Shown: in pieces, positions 55,357-64,000 of the stretch
Numbering within the stretch: position 1 is the stretch's first letter
Layout of the letters: every line of letters begins with the position of its first letter
Assembly (NCBI RefSeq): GCF_003390395.1
Contig: NZ_QUOV01000001.1
Coordinates: 3,038,001 to 3,102,000 of the forward strand
DNA: 64,000 nt
Source: Thalassotalea euphylliae
GTDB taxonomy: Bacteria; Pseudomonadota; Gammaproteobacteria; Enterobacterales; Alteromonadaceae
Direction: 5' to 3'
Made by a program: the position numbers and the translations under genes
Notes under the pieces: model-generated
Seen by the model: the letters and a program-made list of their open reading frames with translations, nothing else
What the model was told of the DNA's origin: nothing
Databases searched by the model: none

Positions 55357-57312
55357 CTACTCTCGCAACAAGTGTAAGAAGTGCATATGCTTTTGGTACT
55401 GATCAACAATATCATTGAGTACTTCAGCTTCTGACCAGCCCATAATGTCGTAGTCTTGACCACCTTCCACTAAGTGTACTTCAGCGCGATAGTAGCTATC
55501 GGAATTACTATCGGTATCGCTGTTGAAATCTGGCTGTAAATGCTCGCTCTTTTTCACGGCGTAAATAAAGTCATGCTCATCACCATGAAAAACTTTTAGC
55601 TGTAAACCAGAGGCTGTTGGCTCGATGCCGACATCAATATCGTTGGCTTCGAACTGCTCCTTCATTTTTTCAAACGCTTTTCGCACACGACTTTTAATAA
55701 ACACATCAGCGTTTTTCTTGGTGGGTGTTGATAAAATATTATCCAGCTTTTCCTGCCAATCGTCTTTGTGGCGATACATATTGGTAGTAGACAAGTTCAA
55801 TTGCATTGCATCGCGTTTTGCTGCTTCAACACGTAGCGCTTTCACTAAACCAAAACAAGCGGCGAGCAGCACTATTGAAAATGGCAAGGCACTAGCGATG
55901 GTCATGGTTTGCAACGCTTCTAAGCCGCCAGCTAAGGTTAGTATTGCCGCTACAACACCAACACAGCATGCCCAGAATAAACGCTGCCATACTGGTGTAT
56001 CGTTTTCACCATTTGAACACAGCATATCAATGACCATCGCACCTGAGTCACACGAAGTAACAAAGAAGATAACAATCATCAAAATAGATAATCCCGTTAG
56101 CGCTGTTGACCAAGGGATTGCTTCCAGAAATACAAACAAGCTAACTGCAGCATTTTCATTGACCATTTCAGCCAAACGGGTAAATCCACCATCAACAATC
56201 AGTGAAATTGCAGAGTTGCCGAAAATGGTCATCCACAATAAGGTAAATGCCGTAGGTACCATCAGTACCCCTAAAACGAATTCACGAATTGTGCGGCCCT
56301 TTGAAATACGGGCAATGAACAAGCCAACAAATGGTGCCCATGCTAGCCACCAGCCCCAATAGAAAATTGTCCAGCCGCCGATCCAATCTTTCTTCTCGTA
56401 GGCAAATAAATTAAAGGTATTGGCAACAATCTCAGATAAATAGCCACCAATGTTTTGCACGTATACTTGCAACAAGTAAACGGTTGGGCCAAGTACAAAA
56501 ATTAGTAGCATCAGCATTATCGCTAACCCCATGTTTACTTCAGACAAAATTTTAATACCTTTGTCTAAACCCGTAACCACGGAAATCGACGCCAACGAAA
56601 TAATCGCTAGCATAATCAGCATTTGATTAATTTGGCTAACATCAACCTCAAACAAATAGTTAAGGCCAGCGTTGACTTGGCTTGCGCCTAAGCCCAGTGA
56701 GGTAGCAACACCAAATACCGTACCGACGACGGCAAAAATGTCTACTAGATGACCCGGCCAGCCATAAATGCGATCACCAATAATCGGGTAAAGCGCTGAG
56801 CGCAGCGTTAACGGCAACCCTTGGCGATAACAAAAGTACGCCAATATTAGTGCAACAATGGCGTAGATAGCCCAAGCATGAAATCCCCAATGGAAGAAGG
56901 TAATTTTCATAGCCTCGCGCATTGCATCAATTGAGCCAGGCTCTGCGGTGGGAGGGGATAGATAATGCATTACTGGCTCAGCAACACCAAAGAACATTAA
57001 GCCAATGCCCATGCCAGCAGCAAAGAGCATTGATAGCCATGTGCTCATACTGTAATCAGGGGTGGAATGATCTGGTCCGAGCTTTATCTCACCAAAGCGA
57101 GAAATTCCCAAGTACAGTACAAACCCTAAAATAATGCCTACCGCCAATACATAGAACCAGCCACCATTAACGGTTATTGCAGCTTGCATGGCACTAAAGG
57201 TTGCTGATGCACTTTTAGGCCAGACAAAGGTAAAAGCGAGCAAAGCGATGATGGCAAGGGTGGAAGGAAAAAAAACGGCGCGATTAAGCTTCGATGAATT
57301 CAATTTCATCAT
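55357..57312 (-). CDS. BCCT-family transporter (betaine/choline/carnitine type)
   Basis: The 651-residue protein has 12 membrane segments of the BCCT fold, with MFFGVAEPVMHYLSPP and the signature region WTIFYWGWWLAWAPFVGLF, whose Trp-rich segment forms the substrate site. The long C-terminal cytoplasmic part (about residues 530-651) resembles BetT-type osmosensing tails. It probably imports choline or glycine betaine with sodium or protons for osmoprotection. I choose ATG 57312, after AAGGTG; an upstream start at 57357 reads open. Confidence 0.93.
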   Translation of the reverse strand: MMKLNSSKLNRAVFFPSTLAIIALLAFTFVWPKSASATFSAMQAAITVNGGWFYVLAVGIILGFVLYLGISRFGEIKLGPDHSTPDYSMSTWLSMLFAAGMGIGLMFFGVAEPVMHYLSPPTAEPGSIDAMREAMKITFFHWGFHAWAIYAIVALILAYFCYRQGLPLTLRSALYPIIGDRIYGWPGHLVDIFAVVGTVFGVATSLGLGASQVNAGLNYLFEVDVSQINQMLIMLAIISLASISVVTGLDKGIKILSEVNMGLAIMLMLLIFVLGPTVYLLQVYVQNIGGYLSEIVANTFNLFAYEKKDWIGGWTIFYWGWWLAWAPFVGLFIARISKGRTIREFVLGVLMVPTAFTLLWMTIFGNSAISLIVDGGFTRLAEMVNENAAVSLFVFLEAIPWSTALTGLSILMIVIFFVTSCDSGAMVIDMLCSNGENDTPVWQRLFWACCVGVVAAILTLAGGLEALQTMTIASALPFSIVLLAACFGLVKALRVEAAKRDAMQLNLSTTNMYRHKDDWQEKLDNILSTPTKKNADVFIKSRVRKAFEKMKEQFEANDIDVGIEPTASGLQLKVFHGDEHDFIYAVKKSEHLQPDFNSDTDSNSDSYYRAEVHLVEGGQDYDIMGWSEAEVLNDIVDQYQKHMHFLHLLRE

Positions 57313-57803
57313 TAAGTGACACCTTAGCGCAAAGCGCAGGTTGTATATGAGAGTCAATGCTTAATTGTTTAACCGCTTTCAATAAGCAGTTTTAGGCGTT
57401 ACTCAACACCAAAGCTAGGTTAATACGCTTTACTTTAGCCACCTAGTAAGTAGGCAAAGACAAAGTAGAAAACCTAAAAAAGTAACGAAAAACGGCGAAA
57501 GAATTAAGCTCGAATATAAAGGTTTTAGATGATAGCACAATTAGATAGCAAATTCGGGCTAATTACCGAACAGTTTGAATATTCTGAAAATCATTGGGGT
57601 TAACTGCGATGTATCAAAAACACTGTTGTATGTTAAGCACAAGCTGTTAGCAGCTAAAACTTAGCTTGTTAGATGGAACATAGCTTGTTAGCTAAAACAT
57701 ATTCTGGCGAATTTATTACACAAATCAAGGCGAAGCTATTGCAAAAAACACGCATCAATAGCTCCCCTCCTTGATCATTCAAACATAGCTAAAGGCAAAT
57801 GAA
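57313..57803. other. Intergenic region with AGCTTGTTAG repeats
   Basis: About 490 bp with no supported gene. TAGCTTGTTAG occurs twice at about 57663-57695, with a related AAGCTGTTAGCAGC nearby. The right part is downstream of ppnP. Confidence 0.5.
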
Positions 57804-58154
57804 TTATTTTATGTAAGAGCAGATATAGTCAGTTACTGAATACACTTTGAGTTGAAATTGTGAGTTTGCTGATACAGTAAATTGCTCACCACCTTGAATG
57901 GTTTGCCAACTAGTATCATCACCAATTAGTACCTCAAGATCGCCTGCTTGAATTTCCATAATCTCTTTTTCTTGCGTGCCAAAGGTATACTCACCCGGTA
58001 ACATGATCCCTAAGGTTTTGTGGCTACCGTCGGTAAATTGCACGGTTCTGCTAGTCACTTTACCGTCAAAATATACGCTGGCTTTTTTTACTACCGAGAT
58101 ATTTTCAAGTACTGGGCTCTTATCTAGGCTCTTGTCTAAGTTAGCTTCTGACAT
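57804..58154 (-). CDS. ppnP: Pyrimidine/purine nucleoside phosphorylase PpnP
   Basis: The 116-residue cupin-fold protein shows the DUF1255 pattern: ISVVKKASVYFDGKVTSRTV, TLGIMLPGEYTFGTQEKEIM and the C-terminal YICSYIK. PpnP splits nucleosides with phosphate. The N-terminal 20 residues (LDKSLDKSP) are a short extra repeat. Single-gene unit. Confidence 0.93.
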   Translation of the reverse strand: MSEANLDKSLDKSPVLENISVVKKASVYFDGKVTSRTVQFTDGSHKTLGIMLPGEYTFGTQEKEIMEIQAGDLEVLIGDDTSWQTIQGGEQFTVSANSQFQLKVYSVTDYICSYIK

Positions 58155-58486
58155 CTAAACTGCTTCCTTCTAGTTAACTTATTGTTGTTGGATTTTTAGT
58201 TTTCGAATTTTCGATATTAACTTTTTATTGTATCGCTCAAAAAGCACTCGCTAGAGCATAAACACTAATTTCTTGCGCAACAAGCAGTTCGTTTACTCCT
58301 CACTCGTTATCGACTCGCTACAACTCAGACTGTTCAATTCAATTTATCTTAACTTATCTTAGCCTTAGCCGAGCTACTTAGTTTAAAAACCTTGCAAGCC
58401 AAGCAAAAAATATCGTTATTAAGCCCTAACTAAGCTCGCCTGAAAGCCGCTACGAATAAGCATTATGAAATCAGCTCATCTTTTCA

Positions 58487-58499
58487 TGAAGTATCTTCA
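58487..58499. promoter_or_regulatory. MetR-type operator upstream of mesX-mesD
   Basis: TGAAGTATCTTCA is a perfect match to the MetR consensus TGAA-N5-TTCA. It lies about 135 nt upstream of mesX, with a TATAAAA at about 58524 suitable as a -10 region. Confidence 0.7.
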
Positions 58500-58633
58500 T
58501 TTTTATTCATCTCGTTAAGCCAGTATAAAAATAGCTAACAGCGGCTACTTACCCAAAGTTTATAACGACTTCGGTAAGCATTTATCTGACTTTTTACCTT
58601 AACCAATATTTTAACTGGCGAGCATCAATCATC

Positions 58634-59611
58634 ATGACTACAGATTTTAACTACAGCATCAAACGCATCAGCTTTGACGAAAACTACCAACCAGCAAACA
58701 GCACTCGTTTAACCACTAACTTTGCCAATTTAGCTCGCGGAGCCCATCGTCAAGTTAACTTGCGCAATGCCCTAAAGATGATTGATAACAGTTTTAATGC
58801 CCTAGCCAACTGGGACAACCCAAACGGCGATCGCTACAGTGTCGAACTTGAGATTATTTCTGTGGATATGACAGTAACCACAAGCGATGAAATATTTCCG
58901 TCGATAGAGGTGTTAAAAACCAATATTCTTGACCATCAAACAGGTGAGCGCATTGAAGGCATTGTTGGCAATAACTTTTCTTCTTATGTGCGCGATTACG
59001 ACTTCAGTGTACTGCTGCTGAACCACAATAAAGACCAAGCACAATTTAGCGTCCCCAATAACTTTGGTGATTTACACGGCAAGCTATTTCAGTACTTTTT
59101 AAGTTCAGACGCCTATCGCCAGCACTTTAAAAAGCCACCTGTCATCTGCTTAAGCGTATCAGACAACAAAACCTATCATCGCACCGAAAATCAGCACCCG
59201 GTGTTAGGCGTTGAATACCAGCCAAATGAGTCGTCGTTAACCGAGCAGTACTTTCAAAAAATGGGCTTACAGGTACGTTATTTTATGCCGCCAAATAGCG
59301 TTGCACCGTTTGCCTTTTACTTCGTTGGTGATTTGCTAAATGACTATACCAACCTTGAATTGATCAGCACGATTAGCACCATGGAAACCTTCCAAAAAAT
59401 CTATCGTCCAGAAATTTACAACGCCAATGCAGCAGCAGGTAAATGCTATAAGCCAAACCTAAAGAACCACGACCATTCGCTAACGCAAATAGTGTATGAC
59501 CGTGAAGAGCGCAGCAGACTAGCAATTGAACAAGGAAAATTTGCCGAACAGCATTTTATTAAGCCGTACCAAGACGTACTTGAAAATTGGGCTGCCAACT
59601 ATTCGGTTTAG
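58634..59611 (+). CDS. mesX: MesX (DUF1852), partner of folate-independent methionine synthase
   Basis: The 325-residue DUF1852 protein begins TTDFNYSIKRISFDENYQPA and has TRLTTNFANLARGAHRQVNL, split as TRLTTNFANLARG, then RNALKMIDNSFNALANWDNP and EIISVDMTVTT. DUF1852 genes almost always precede a short MetE-like gene, and MesX is reported to be required with MesD for oxygen-dependent methionine synthesis without folate. The mesD gene follows about 105 nt downstream. It has no signal peptide. Confidence 0.92.
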   Translation: MTTDFNYSIKRISFDENYQPANSTRLTTNFANLARGAHRQVNLRNALKMIDNSFNALANWDNPNGDRYSVELEIISVDMTVTTSDEIFPSIEVLKTNILDHQTGERIEGIVGNNFSSYVRDYDFSVLLLNHNKDQAQFSVPNNFGDLHGKLFQYFLSSDAYRQHFKKPPVICLSVSDNKTYHRTENQHPVLGVEYQPNESSLTEQYFQKMGLQVRYFMPPNSVAPFAFYFVGDLLNDYTNLELISTISTMETFQKIYRPEIYNANAAAGKCYKPNLKNHDHSLTQIVYDREERSRLAIEQGKFAEQHFIKPYQDVLENWAANYSV

Positions 59612-59716
59612 CCGCCTCGCGGTCTAGCAACTTAGCGCTTCTATCAATCAAAAGCGCATAGCAAAAAGCCCCCCAAAAAAACAACATAAAACCAAAAAGA
59701 AGTGGATACTATTTTT

Positions 59717-60781
59717 ATGAAAGCACTATTACCCACATCAACCGCAGGCAGTTTACCGAAACCTATTTGGCTAGCAGAGCCAGAGCAACTTTGGTCACCT
59801 TGGAAACTATCCGGTACAGCATTAACTGACGGCAAACAAGATGCTTTGCGCGTAACGCTTCAAGAGCAACAAACGGCGGGTATTGATATTGTTAGCGACG
59901 GCGAACAAACCCGCCAGCACTTTGTCACCACCTTTATTGAACATTTAAGCGGTGTCGACTTTGAAAAACGTAAAACCGTGCGCATTCGCAATCGCTACGA
60001 TGCCAGCGTCCCAACGGTTGTTGGCCATGTAAGCCGCACTAAACCGGTATTTGTCGATGACGCTAAATTCTTGCGCCAGCAAACTAAACAGCCAATCAAA
60101 TGGGCACTGCCTGGGCCCATGACCATGGTCGACACCCTGTATGACGCGCATTATCAAAGCCGCGAAAAACTCGCGTGGGAATTTGCCAAAGCCCTAAACG
60201 AAGAAGCTAAAGAACTGGAAGCGGCAGGTGTTGATATTATTCAATTTGACGAACCTGCCTTTAACGTATTTTTTGACGAAGTGAACGAATGGGGTATTAA
60301 ATGCTTAGAACGCGCCATTGAGGGCTTAACGTGCGAAACTGCGGTACATATTTGCTATGGCTATGGCATTAAAGCAAATACTGACTGGAAGAAAACCTTA
60401 GGCGATGAATGGCGCCAGTACGAAGCGACTTTCCCAAGCCTTCAACAATCAAGTATTGATATTATTTCGCTGGAATGCCACAACGGTCGCGTGCCATTAG
60501 AAGTACTGGAATTAATTCGCGGCAAAAAGGTGATGGTTGGTGCCATTGACGTTGCCACCAACGCCATTGAATCTCCAGAGGAAGTCGCCGAAACGCTGCG
60601 CAGCGCCCTTAACTTCGTTGATGCCGACAAGCTCTACCCTTGCACTAACTGCGGTATGGCACCACTTTCACGTGAGGTTGCCAATGCTAAGCTAAAAGCA
60701 TTGAGTGCGGGCGCTGCAATTGTTAGAGAAGAGCTTGAAAACCAGTCTCAAGCAAAGCCGGCTTCAGTAAAGCCAGTCTAA
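59717..60781 (+). CDS. mesD: MesD, short MetE-like folate-independent methionine synthase
   Basis: The 354-residue protein corresponds to the C-terminal catalytic barrel of MetE only. It has LLPTSTAGSLPKPIWLAEP, DGEQTRQHFVTTF, the GPMTMVDTLYD loop, DIIQFDEPAFNVF, AVHICYGYG (zinc His/Cys) and YPCTNCGMAPLS (second zinc Cys). It lacks the folate-binding N-terminal half. I choose ATG 59717; a GTG at 59702 reads open. It forms an operon with mesX. Confidence 0.93.
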   Translation: MKALLPTSTAGSLPKPIWLAEPEQLWSPWKLSGTALTDGKQDALRVTLQEQQTAGIDIVSDGEQTRQHFVTTFIEHLSGVDFEKRKTVRIRNRYDASVPTVVGHVSRTKPVFVDDAKFLRQQTKQPIKWALPGPMTMVDTLYDAHYQSREKLAWEFAKALNEEAKELEAAGVDIIQFDEPAFNVFFDEVNEWGIKCLERAIEGLTCETAVHICYGYGIKANTDWKKTLGDEWRQYEATFPSLQQSSIDIISLECHNGRVPLEVLELIRGKKVMVGAIDVATNAIESPEEVAETLRSALNFVDADKLYPCTNCGMAPLSREVANAKLKALSAGAAIVREELENQSQAKPASVKPV

Positions 60782-60880
60782 AACAACCATACAGACCAAA
60801 TTAGCTGCTAAGGTAAAAGTTAAGACCAAGCTACACAACACCAAGCCAAATAGCAGCACCTGTTTAAAATCAAAATAATC

Positions 60881-60907
60881 GCGAGGCTTTTAATTCACTT
60901 GCCTCGC
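60881..60907 (+). terminator. Hairpin downstream of mesD
   Basis: GCGAGGC (60881-60887) pairs with GCCTCGC (60901-60907) across a 13-nt loop; no clear T-run follows. Possible terminator. Confidence 0.35.
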
Positions 60908-61009
60908 TTACTTTGCTAGACAATTGATCTTCATATTGAGCTAACAGCAATTCAATCTAGCATCATCGCACTATACTCAGTAATATCTATTTGAATCGAC
61001 CAGACTATC

Positions 61010-61834
61010 CTAGACGTTTTCTTGATTCGTAAAATAGGTTTTATCATAGTCAGCCGGAGACTGATTATTTAGGTAGCCATGCTTACGCTTGCTGTTATAA
61101 AACATTTCGATGTAATCGAAAATATCTTCCTTAGCTTTTCCTCTAGTTTTATACTTTTTACGCTTAATTCGTTCACGTTTTAACAGTTGAAAAAAGCTTT
61201 CGGCGACAGCATTGTCGTAACAATTACCTCGTCGGCTCATACTCAGTGATAAATTATGCTCAGCAGCAAATCGTTGCCAGTCATAACCTGTAAATTGGCT
61301 ACCTTGATCTGAATGCACAATCACCGTTTGTTTAGGCTTTCTTCGCCATACAGCTGCGAGTAATGCACTCAATACTAAATCAGTATGCATCATTGATTGC
61401 ATTGACCAGCCAACGACTTGCCGAGAGAATAAATCTATAACAACAGCGAGATACAGGAAGCCTTCATGCGTATCGATATAGGTGATATCGGTTACCCAAG
61501 TTTGATTTGGCTGTACGACATCAAACTGCCGTTTTAGCTGGTTATCTGCGACAACCGAGGGCTTAGTGCCGTAGTTGCCTTTACGCTTCTTATAACCAAC
61601 TTGAGCTTGTATGCTAGCTAAATTCATTAGTCGGCAGGCTCTATTCTTTGAACAAGTTTCCCCTAAATCCAACATATCACTTTGGATTTTGCGATAACCG
61701 TAAACGCAGCCGCTTTCAAGCCAAGACTGTTTGATTAAACCCGTTAAGCGCTTGTCATCTTTAGCACGCTTGCTCTCTGGCTTCTGAAGCCACGCATGAA
61801 AACCACTGCGATGAACTTGCAACGCTTGGCACAT
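61010..61834 (-). CDS. IS3-family transposase orfB (DDE integrase domain)
   Basis: The 274-residue frame has an HTH_21 region (VYGYRKIQSDMLDLG) and the rve integrase core. The DDE acids are in WVTDITYID, IVHSDQGSQF and DNAVAESFFQLLKRE, with the typical MSRRGNCYDNA and MFYNSKRKHGYLNN. The open frame continues upstream through EKYTFIKSRLNQYPIKLM, overlapping orfA. The active transposase is expected to be an orfAB fusion made by -1 frameshifting at AAAG near the end of orfA. Confidence 0.95.
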   Translation of the reverse strand: MCQALQVHRSGFHAWLQKPESKRAKDDKRLTGLIKQSWLESGCVYGYRKIQSDMLDLGETCSKNRACRLMNLASIQAQVGYKKRKGNYGTKPSVVADNQLKRQFDVVQPNQTWVTDITYIDTHEGFLYLAVVIDLFSRQVVGWSMQSMMHTDLVLSALLAAVWRRKPKQTVIVHSDQGSQFTGYDWQRFAAEHNLSLSMSRRGNCYDNAVAESFFQLLKRERIKRKKYKTRGKAKEDIFDYIEMFYNSKRKHGYLNNQSPADYDKTYFTNQENV

Positions 61835-61866
61835 CAGTTTTATGGGATATTGGTTGAGCCGAGACT

Positions 61867-62160
61867 TTATGAACGTGTACTTTTCTTTGACTCGCCCGCA
61901 AAGTACACGGCGGCTTCCTTTAATAGGTCACGTTCTTGCTGAGTGCGCTTCAATTCTTTTTCAAGTGCTTTGATTCGCTTCTCTTGCTCGGATAACGCTT
62001 GATAGTGTTCGCTATTGCTTCCATAGCGTTTTAGCCAAATATAAAGGCTGTTTGTCGATATATCTAACCGCTCAGCAACACTTGCAACGGAGTGACCTTT
62101 TTCAGTCACTTGCTTAACGGCCTGTATCTTAAACTCTTCGGGAAATCTTTTAGCGCTCAT
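61867..62160 (-). CDS. IS3-family transposase orfA (HTH)
   Basis: The 97-residue protein has the HTH_Tnp_1 domain (RFPEEFKIQAVKQVTEKGHS, VASVAERLDISTNSLYIWLK) and a leucine-zipper-like C-terminus (EQEKRIKALEKELKRTQQER) for dimerisation. It binds the IS ends. Near its end, TCAAAGAAAAGT offers AAAG slip sites for frameshifting to orfB. Confidence 0.95.
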   Translation of the reverse strand: MSAKRFPEEFKIQAVKQVTEKGHSVASVAERLDISTNSLYIWLKRYGSNSEHYQALSEQEKRIKALEKELKRTQQERDLLKEAAVYFAGESKKSTRS

Positions 62161-62221
62161 TCATCCTCCTGGGACACAAAGTTTACAACTTCTTTGTGTC
62201 TAGGAAAATCTGGTCGATTCA

Positions 62222-62946
62222 GTTGGATTGTTGAGGCAAAACTTAAAGAAGGTGAGTTAGAAAATTTTAAAGCCGTGATGAACTCACAGGTAAACCAAGC
62301 GCTTACCGAAAACGGCACCTTTAACTATCAATACTATATGTCGGACGCTGGCGATATCTTGGTGTATGAACGGTTTGCTGATGCTGCTGCTTCTCATGAG
62401 CATATCGAAAATTGGGACGCCCATGCCGAACGCTGGTTAGCGGCAGCCGATGCCACCCGTATGTTGCACCTTGGTAACTTGCCTGACGATGTTCGTGCAC
62501 GCCACGCTGCACTTTCACCGCTGTGGCTAAAACCACTCGCTGGCTTTGCTCGTGAAGATGCCGAAGGTAGCGAAATCAAGGTTGATGGCAACACCACCTT
62601 TGAAAACTATGGCTGGATTGTCGAAGCCAAGCTCAACGAAGGTATGCTAGAAGAATTCAAAGCAGTAATGAACTCACAAATTGCACGTGCCGAAACCGAA
62701 GAGGGTACGCTAAATTATCAATACTACCTTTCTGACGACGGTGACATCTTAGTTTATGAGCGCTTTAAAGATGTTGCAGCCTGCCACACCCATATCGACA
62801 ACTGGGATGCGCACGCCGAGCGTTGGATGGCAGCCGCCACACCAACACGTATGGTGCATTTAGGTAATTTACCGGCAGAAGTAAGAGAGCGTCACGCCGC
62901 CATCACACCACTGCTACTTAAACCATTCGGCGGTTTTGCAAAGTAG
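62222..62946 (+). pseudogene. Tandem ABM-like (dimeric alpha/beta-barrel) protein, 5' end removed by the IS
   Basis: The open frame continues into the IS, but gene-like sequence starts at Trp 62224 (WIVEAKLKEGELENFKAVMN). Two strongly similar units of about 130 residues follow (62224 and 62614), each with NYQYY(M/L)SD, GDILVYERF, H-I-(E/D)-NWDAHAERW, and a RM(L/V)HLGNLP segment. The second copy shows ENYG before its Trp, so the first copy has lost at least that part and the start codon. The fold resembles ABM-type monooxygenases. It lies beside mesD. It could be expressed only from a start in the IS. Confidence 0.8.
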
Positions 62947-63032
62947 CTTGCCTACACTCCCTAAATAATGCAGCTCGCAGTTACCTTCCATGAAGATAAA
63001 CGCTAACTGCTATCAAACTTCAAAGAGAGATC

Positions 63033-64000
63033 ATGATGAAACAATTTCTAAAAGCAACCGCAGTGTCGTTATCACTGCTGAGTATTTCCGCCTGTTCAGT
63101 AACAGCCGAGCAATTATCAACAACAACCAGTGAGCCATTGCCGCAATCACAATTACTGGCGAAATTACCGGATAGCTATAACTCGCCAGCCAGTTTTACT
63201 TTAGATGCCTACAATAATGTGCTGTTTACGTCCCCCAACTTGCATAACGACGCATTCGCCAAGCAAGGGCTGATCGCCAAGCCTGCTACACCAGTGATAG
63301 GTATGATTGATGCTAATGACAAGGTTACTACTTGGTACACCTTTAAACCTCAAGATATGGAGCCAACCAGCGGAACAGTCGTACCGATGGGGTTAGCAAA
63401 AGGACCTGACGGCAATATTTATATCGCCGATATGCAGCTTTGGGCGGGTGGTGAATCTCGAATTTTACGAGTTAATGTTAGTGAAGGTAAAGCCGTTGGT
63501 GTAGACGTAGTTGCCAAAGGCTTAGCATTTCCTAACGCGATTGCGTGGTATGGTAGCGATCTTTACGTTAGCGATACTGTACTTGCCACGGAGCAAGGCA
63601 AATCTACTACAAGTGGCGTCTACAAAGTAAACATTAGTGAGCTAAGCGCAGCGAACCCACTTCAATTTTCTGCCTACAAAAATGCACAAACATATGACCA
63701 ACACTTGTTTGACACTTTCACATCAAACGGTAGTTTAGGTTTTGGTGCCAACGGTTTAGCGTTCGATACCCAAGGCAATATGTACACAGGTATTATGGAA
63801 GATGGCAGCGTATTCAAAACAACTCAAGATGAAAATGGTAACAAGTTAAGTTCGACACTATTTGCACAAGGCATGGTAGCAAACGATGGCATTCACTGGG
63901 ATAGCCGCACGCAAGCGCTCTATATTACCGACTTGTTCGACAATGCGGTTTACCGAATAGATTTAGACGGTTCGCTAGCATTACTCGCAAAAAACGGTAA
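63033..64000 (+). CDS. SMP-30/gluconolactonase-like lipoprotein (partial, runs off the window)
   Basis: The frame starts at ATG 63033 (or 63036), behind AGAGAGA, and is open to the window end (about 322 codons). A signal peptide ends in a lipobox (LLSISAC). The mature part is a beta-propeller with PMGLAKGPDGNIYIADMQLW, GLAFPNAIAWYGSDLYVSDT, GANGLAFDTQGNMYTGIMEDG and NDGIHWDSRTQALYITDLFD, typical of SMP-30/gluconolactonase/LRE-like proteins. It follows the truncated ABM gene. The substrate cannot be stated. Confidence 0.85.
   Translation, partial: MMKQFLKATAVSLSLLSISACSVTAEQLSTTTSEPLPQSQLLAKLPDSYNSPASFTLDAYNNVLFTSPNLHNDAFAKQGLIAKPATPVIGMIDANDKVTTWYTFKPQDMEPTSGTVVPMGLAKGPDGNIYIADMQLWAGGESRILRVNVSEGKAVGVDVVAKGLAFPNAIAWYGSDLYVSDTVLATEQGKSTTSGVYKVNISELSAANPLQFSAYKNAQTYDQHLFDTFTSNGSLGFGANGLAFDTQGNMYTGIMEDGSVFKTTQDENGNKLSSTLFAQGMVANDGIHWDSRTQALYITDLFDNAVYRIDLDGSLALLAKNG

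Larger units (their letters stand above)
60992..62221 (-). mobile_element. IS3-family insertion sequence (complete, 1230 bp)
   Basis: Terminal inverted repeats are visible: TGAATCGACCAGACTATCCT at the left end (60992-61011) and the inverse of TGAATCGACCAGATTTTCCT at the right end (62202-62221), with the IS3-type TG...CA ends. Two reading frames, orfA (62160-61867) and orfB (61834-61010), are in the overlapping -1 arrangement of the family. Both are intact. The flanks show no matching 3-4 bp target duplication (ATT left, GTT right), which suggests a deletion or recombination after insertion. Confidence 0.93.

Noticed and set aside
62092..62223. N-terminal coding part of the ABM-like gene starting at GTG 62092
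   Set aside because: These bases belong to the insertion sequence (antisense to orfA and the right inverted repeat), so the frame is an accidental read-through.

Overview
The window looks like the chromosome of a marine gammaproteobacterium of the order Alteromonadales, most likely Colwelliaceae (Thalassotalea/Colwellia-like). I infer this from gene order (grpE/nadK/recN/bamE, ratA-rnfH/smpB/ssrA, lolCDE, comEC-lpxK-kdsB), the AT-leaning base composition, the tmRNA tag ANDETFALAA and a Vibrio/Shewanella-like accessory gene set. No database search was possible.

Layout. 1-6.5 kb: stress and housekeeping block, dnaK and grpE (each behind a textbook sigma-32 promoter), divergent nadK, SOS-controlled recN, bamE. 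6.5-11.1 kb: a GST, a small lipoprotein, ratA-rnfH, smpB and tmRNA, followed by a small variable segment with an XRE-type membrane regulator and a decayed reading frame. 11.4-18 kb: prolyl oligopeptidase, an S30AE ribosome-hibernation protein, a LysR regulator and an SbtA-type bicarbonate permease. The hibernation gene and the LysR/permease promoter region share an unusual AT-rich operator. A small heat-shock protein with a long disordered tail follows. 18-32.5 kb: siderophore-interacting reductase, a MarR/DUF2798 pair, a response regulator-CheC/diguanylate cyclase pair, periplasmic Tpx, IbpA behind a long leader ending in a ROSE-like RNA thermometer, then hydrolase, alkyltransferase-like, SDR, GNAT and KefB/KefG-type genes. 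32.7-43.5 kb: HDAC-like protein, kdsB-trm112-lpxK-comEC (without msbA), DUF2062, lolC-lolD-lolE, a PilZ-like protein.

43.7-55.2 kb: two DUF4124 proteins and an esterase, then a zinc-homeostasis cluster: DUF1826, ZrgA (DUF2796), Zur, a MerC-like membrane protein, a COG0523 GTPase, and a DUF3299 lipoprotein divergent from a LolD-like ATPase and FtsX-like permease. Candidate Zur boxes lie at 46489-46508 and 51527-51539. The ATPase gene carries an apparent one-base deletion. A PhoX-type Tat-exported phosphatase follows. 55.3-60.8 kb: BCCT transporter, PpnP, and the oxygen-linked folate-independent methionine synthase pair mesX-mesD behind a perfect MetR-type site. 61-62.2 kb: a complete IS3-family element that has removed the 5' end of a tandem-duplicated ABM-like gene. 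The window ends inside an SMP-30-like lipoprotein gene.

The most noteworthy items are the ROSE-like thermometer on ibpA, the shared operator linking the bicarbonate permease to ribosome hibernation, the long-tailed sHSP whose stop codon sits in a 15-bp repeat with serial in-frame stops, the frameshifted zinc ABC ATPase, and the IS-truncated gene beside mesXD. I did not find CRISPR arrays, phage genes or tRNA genes.
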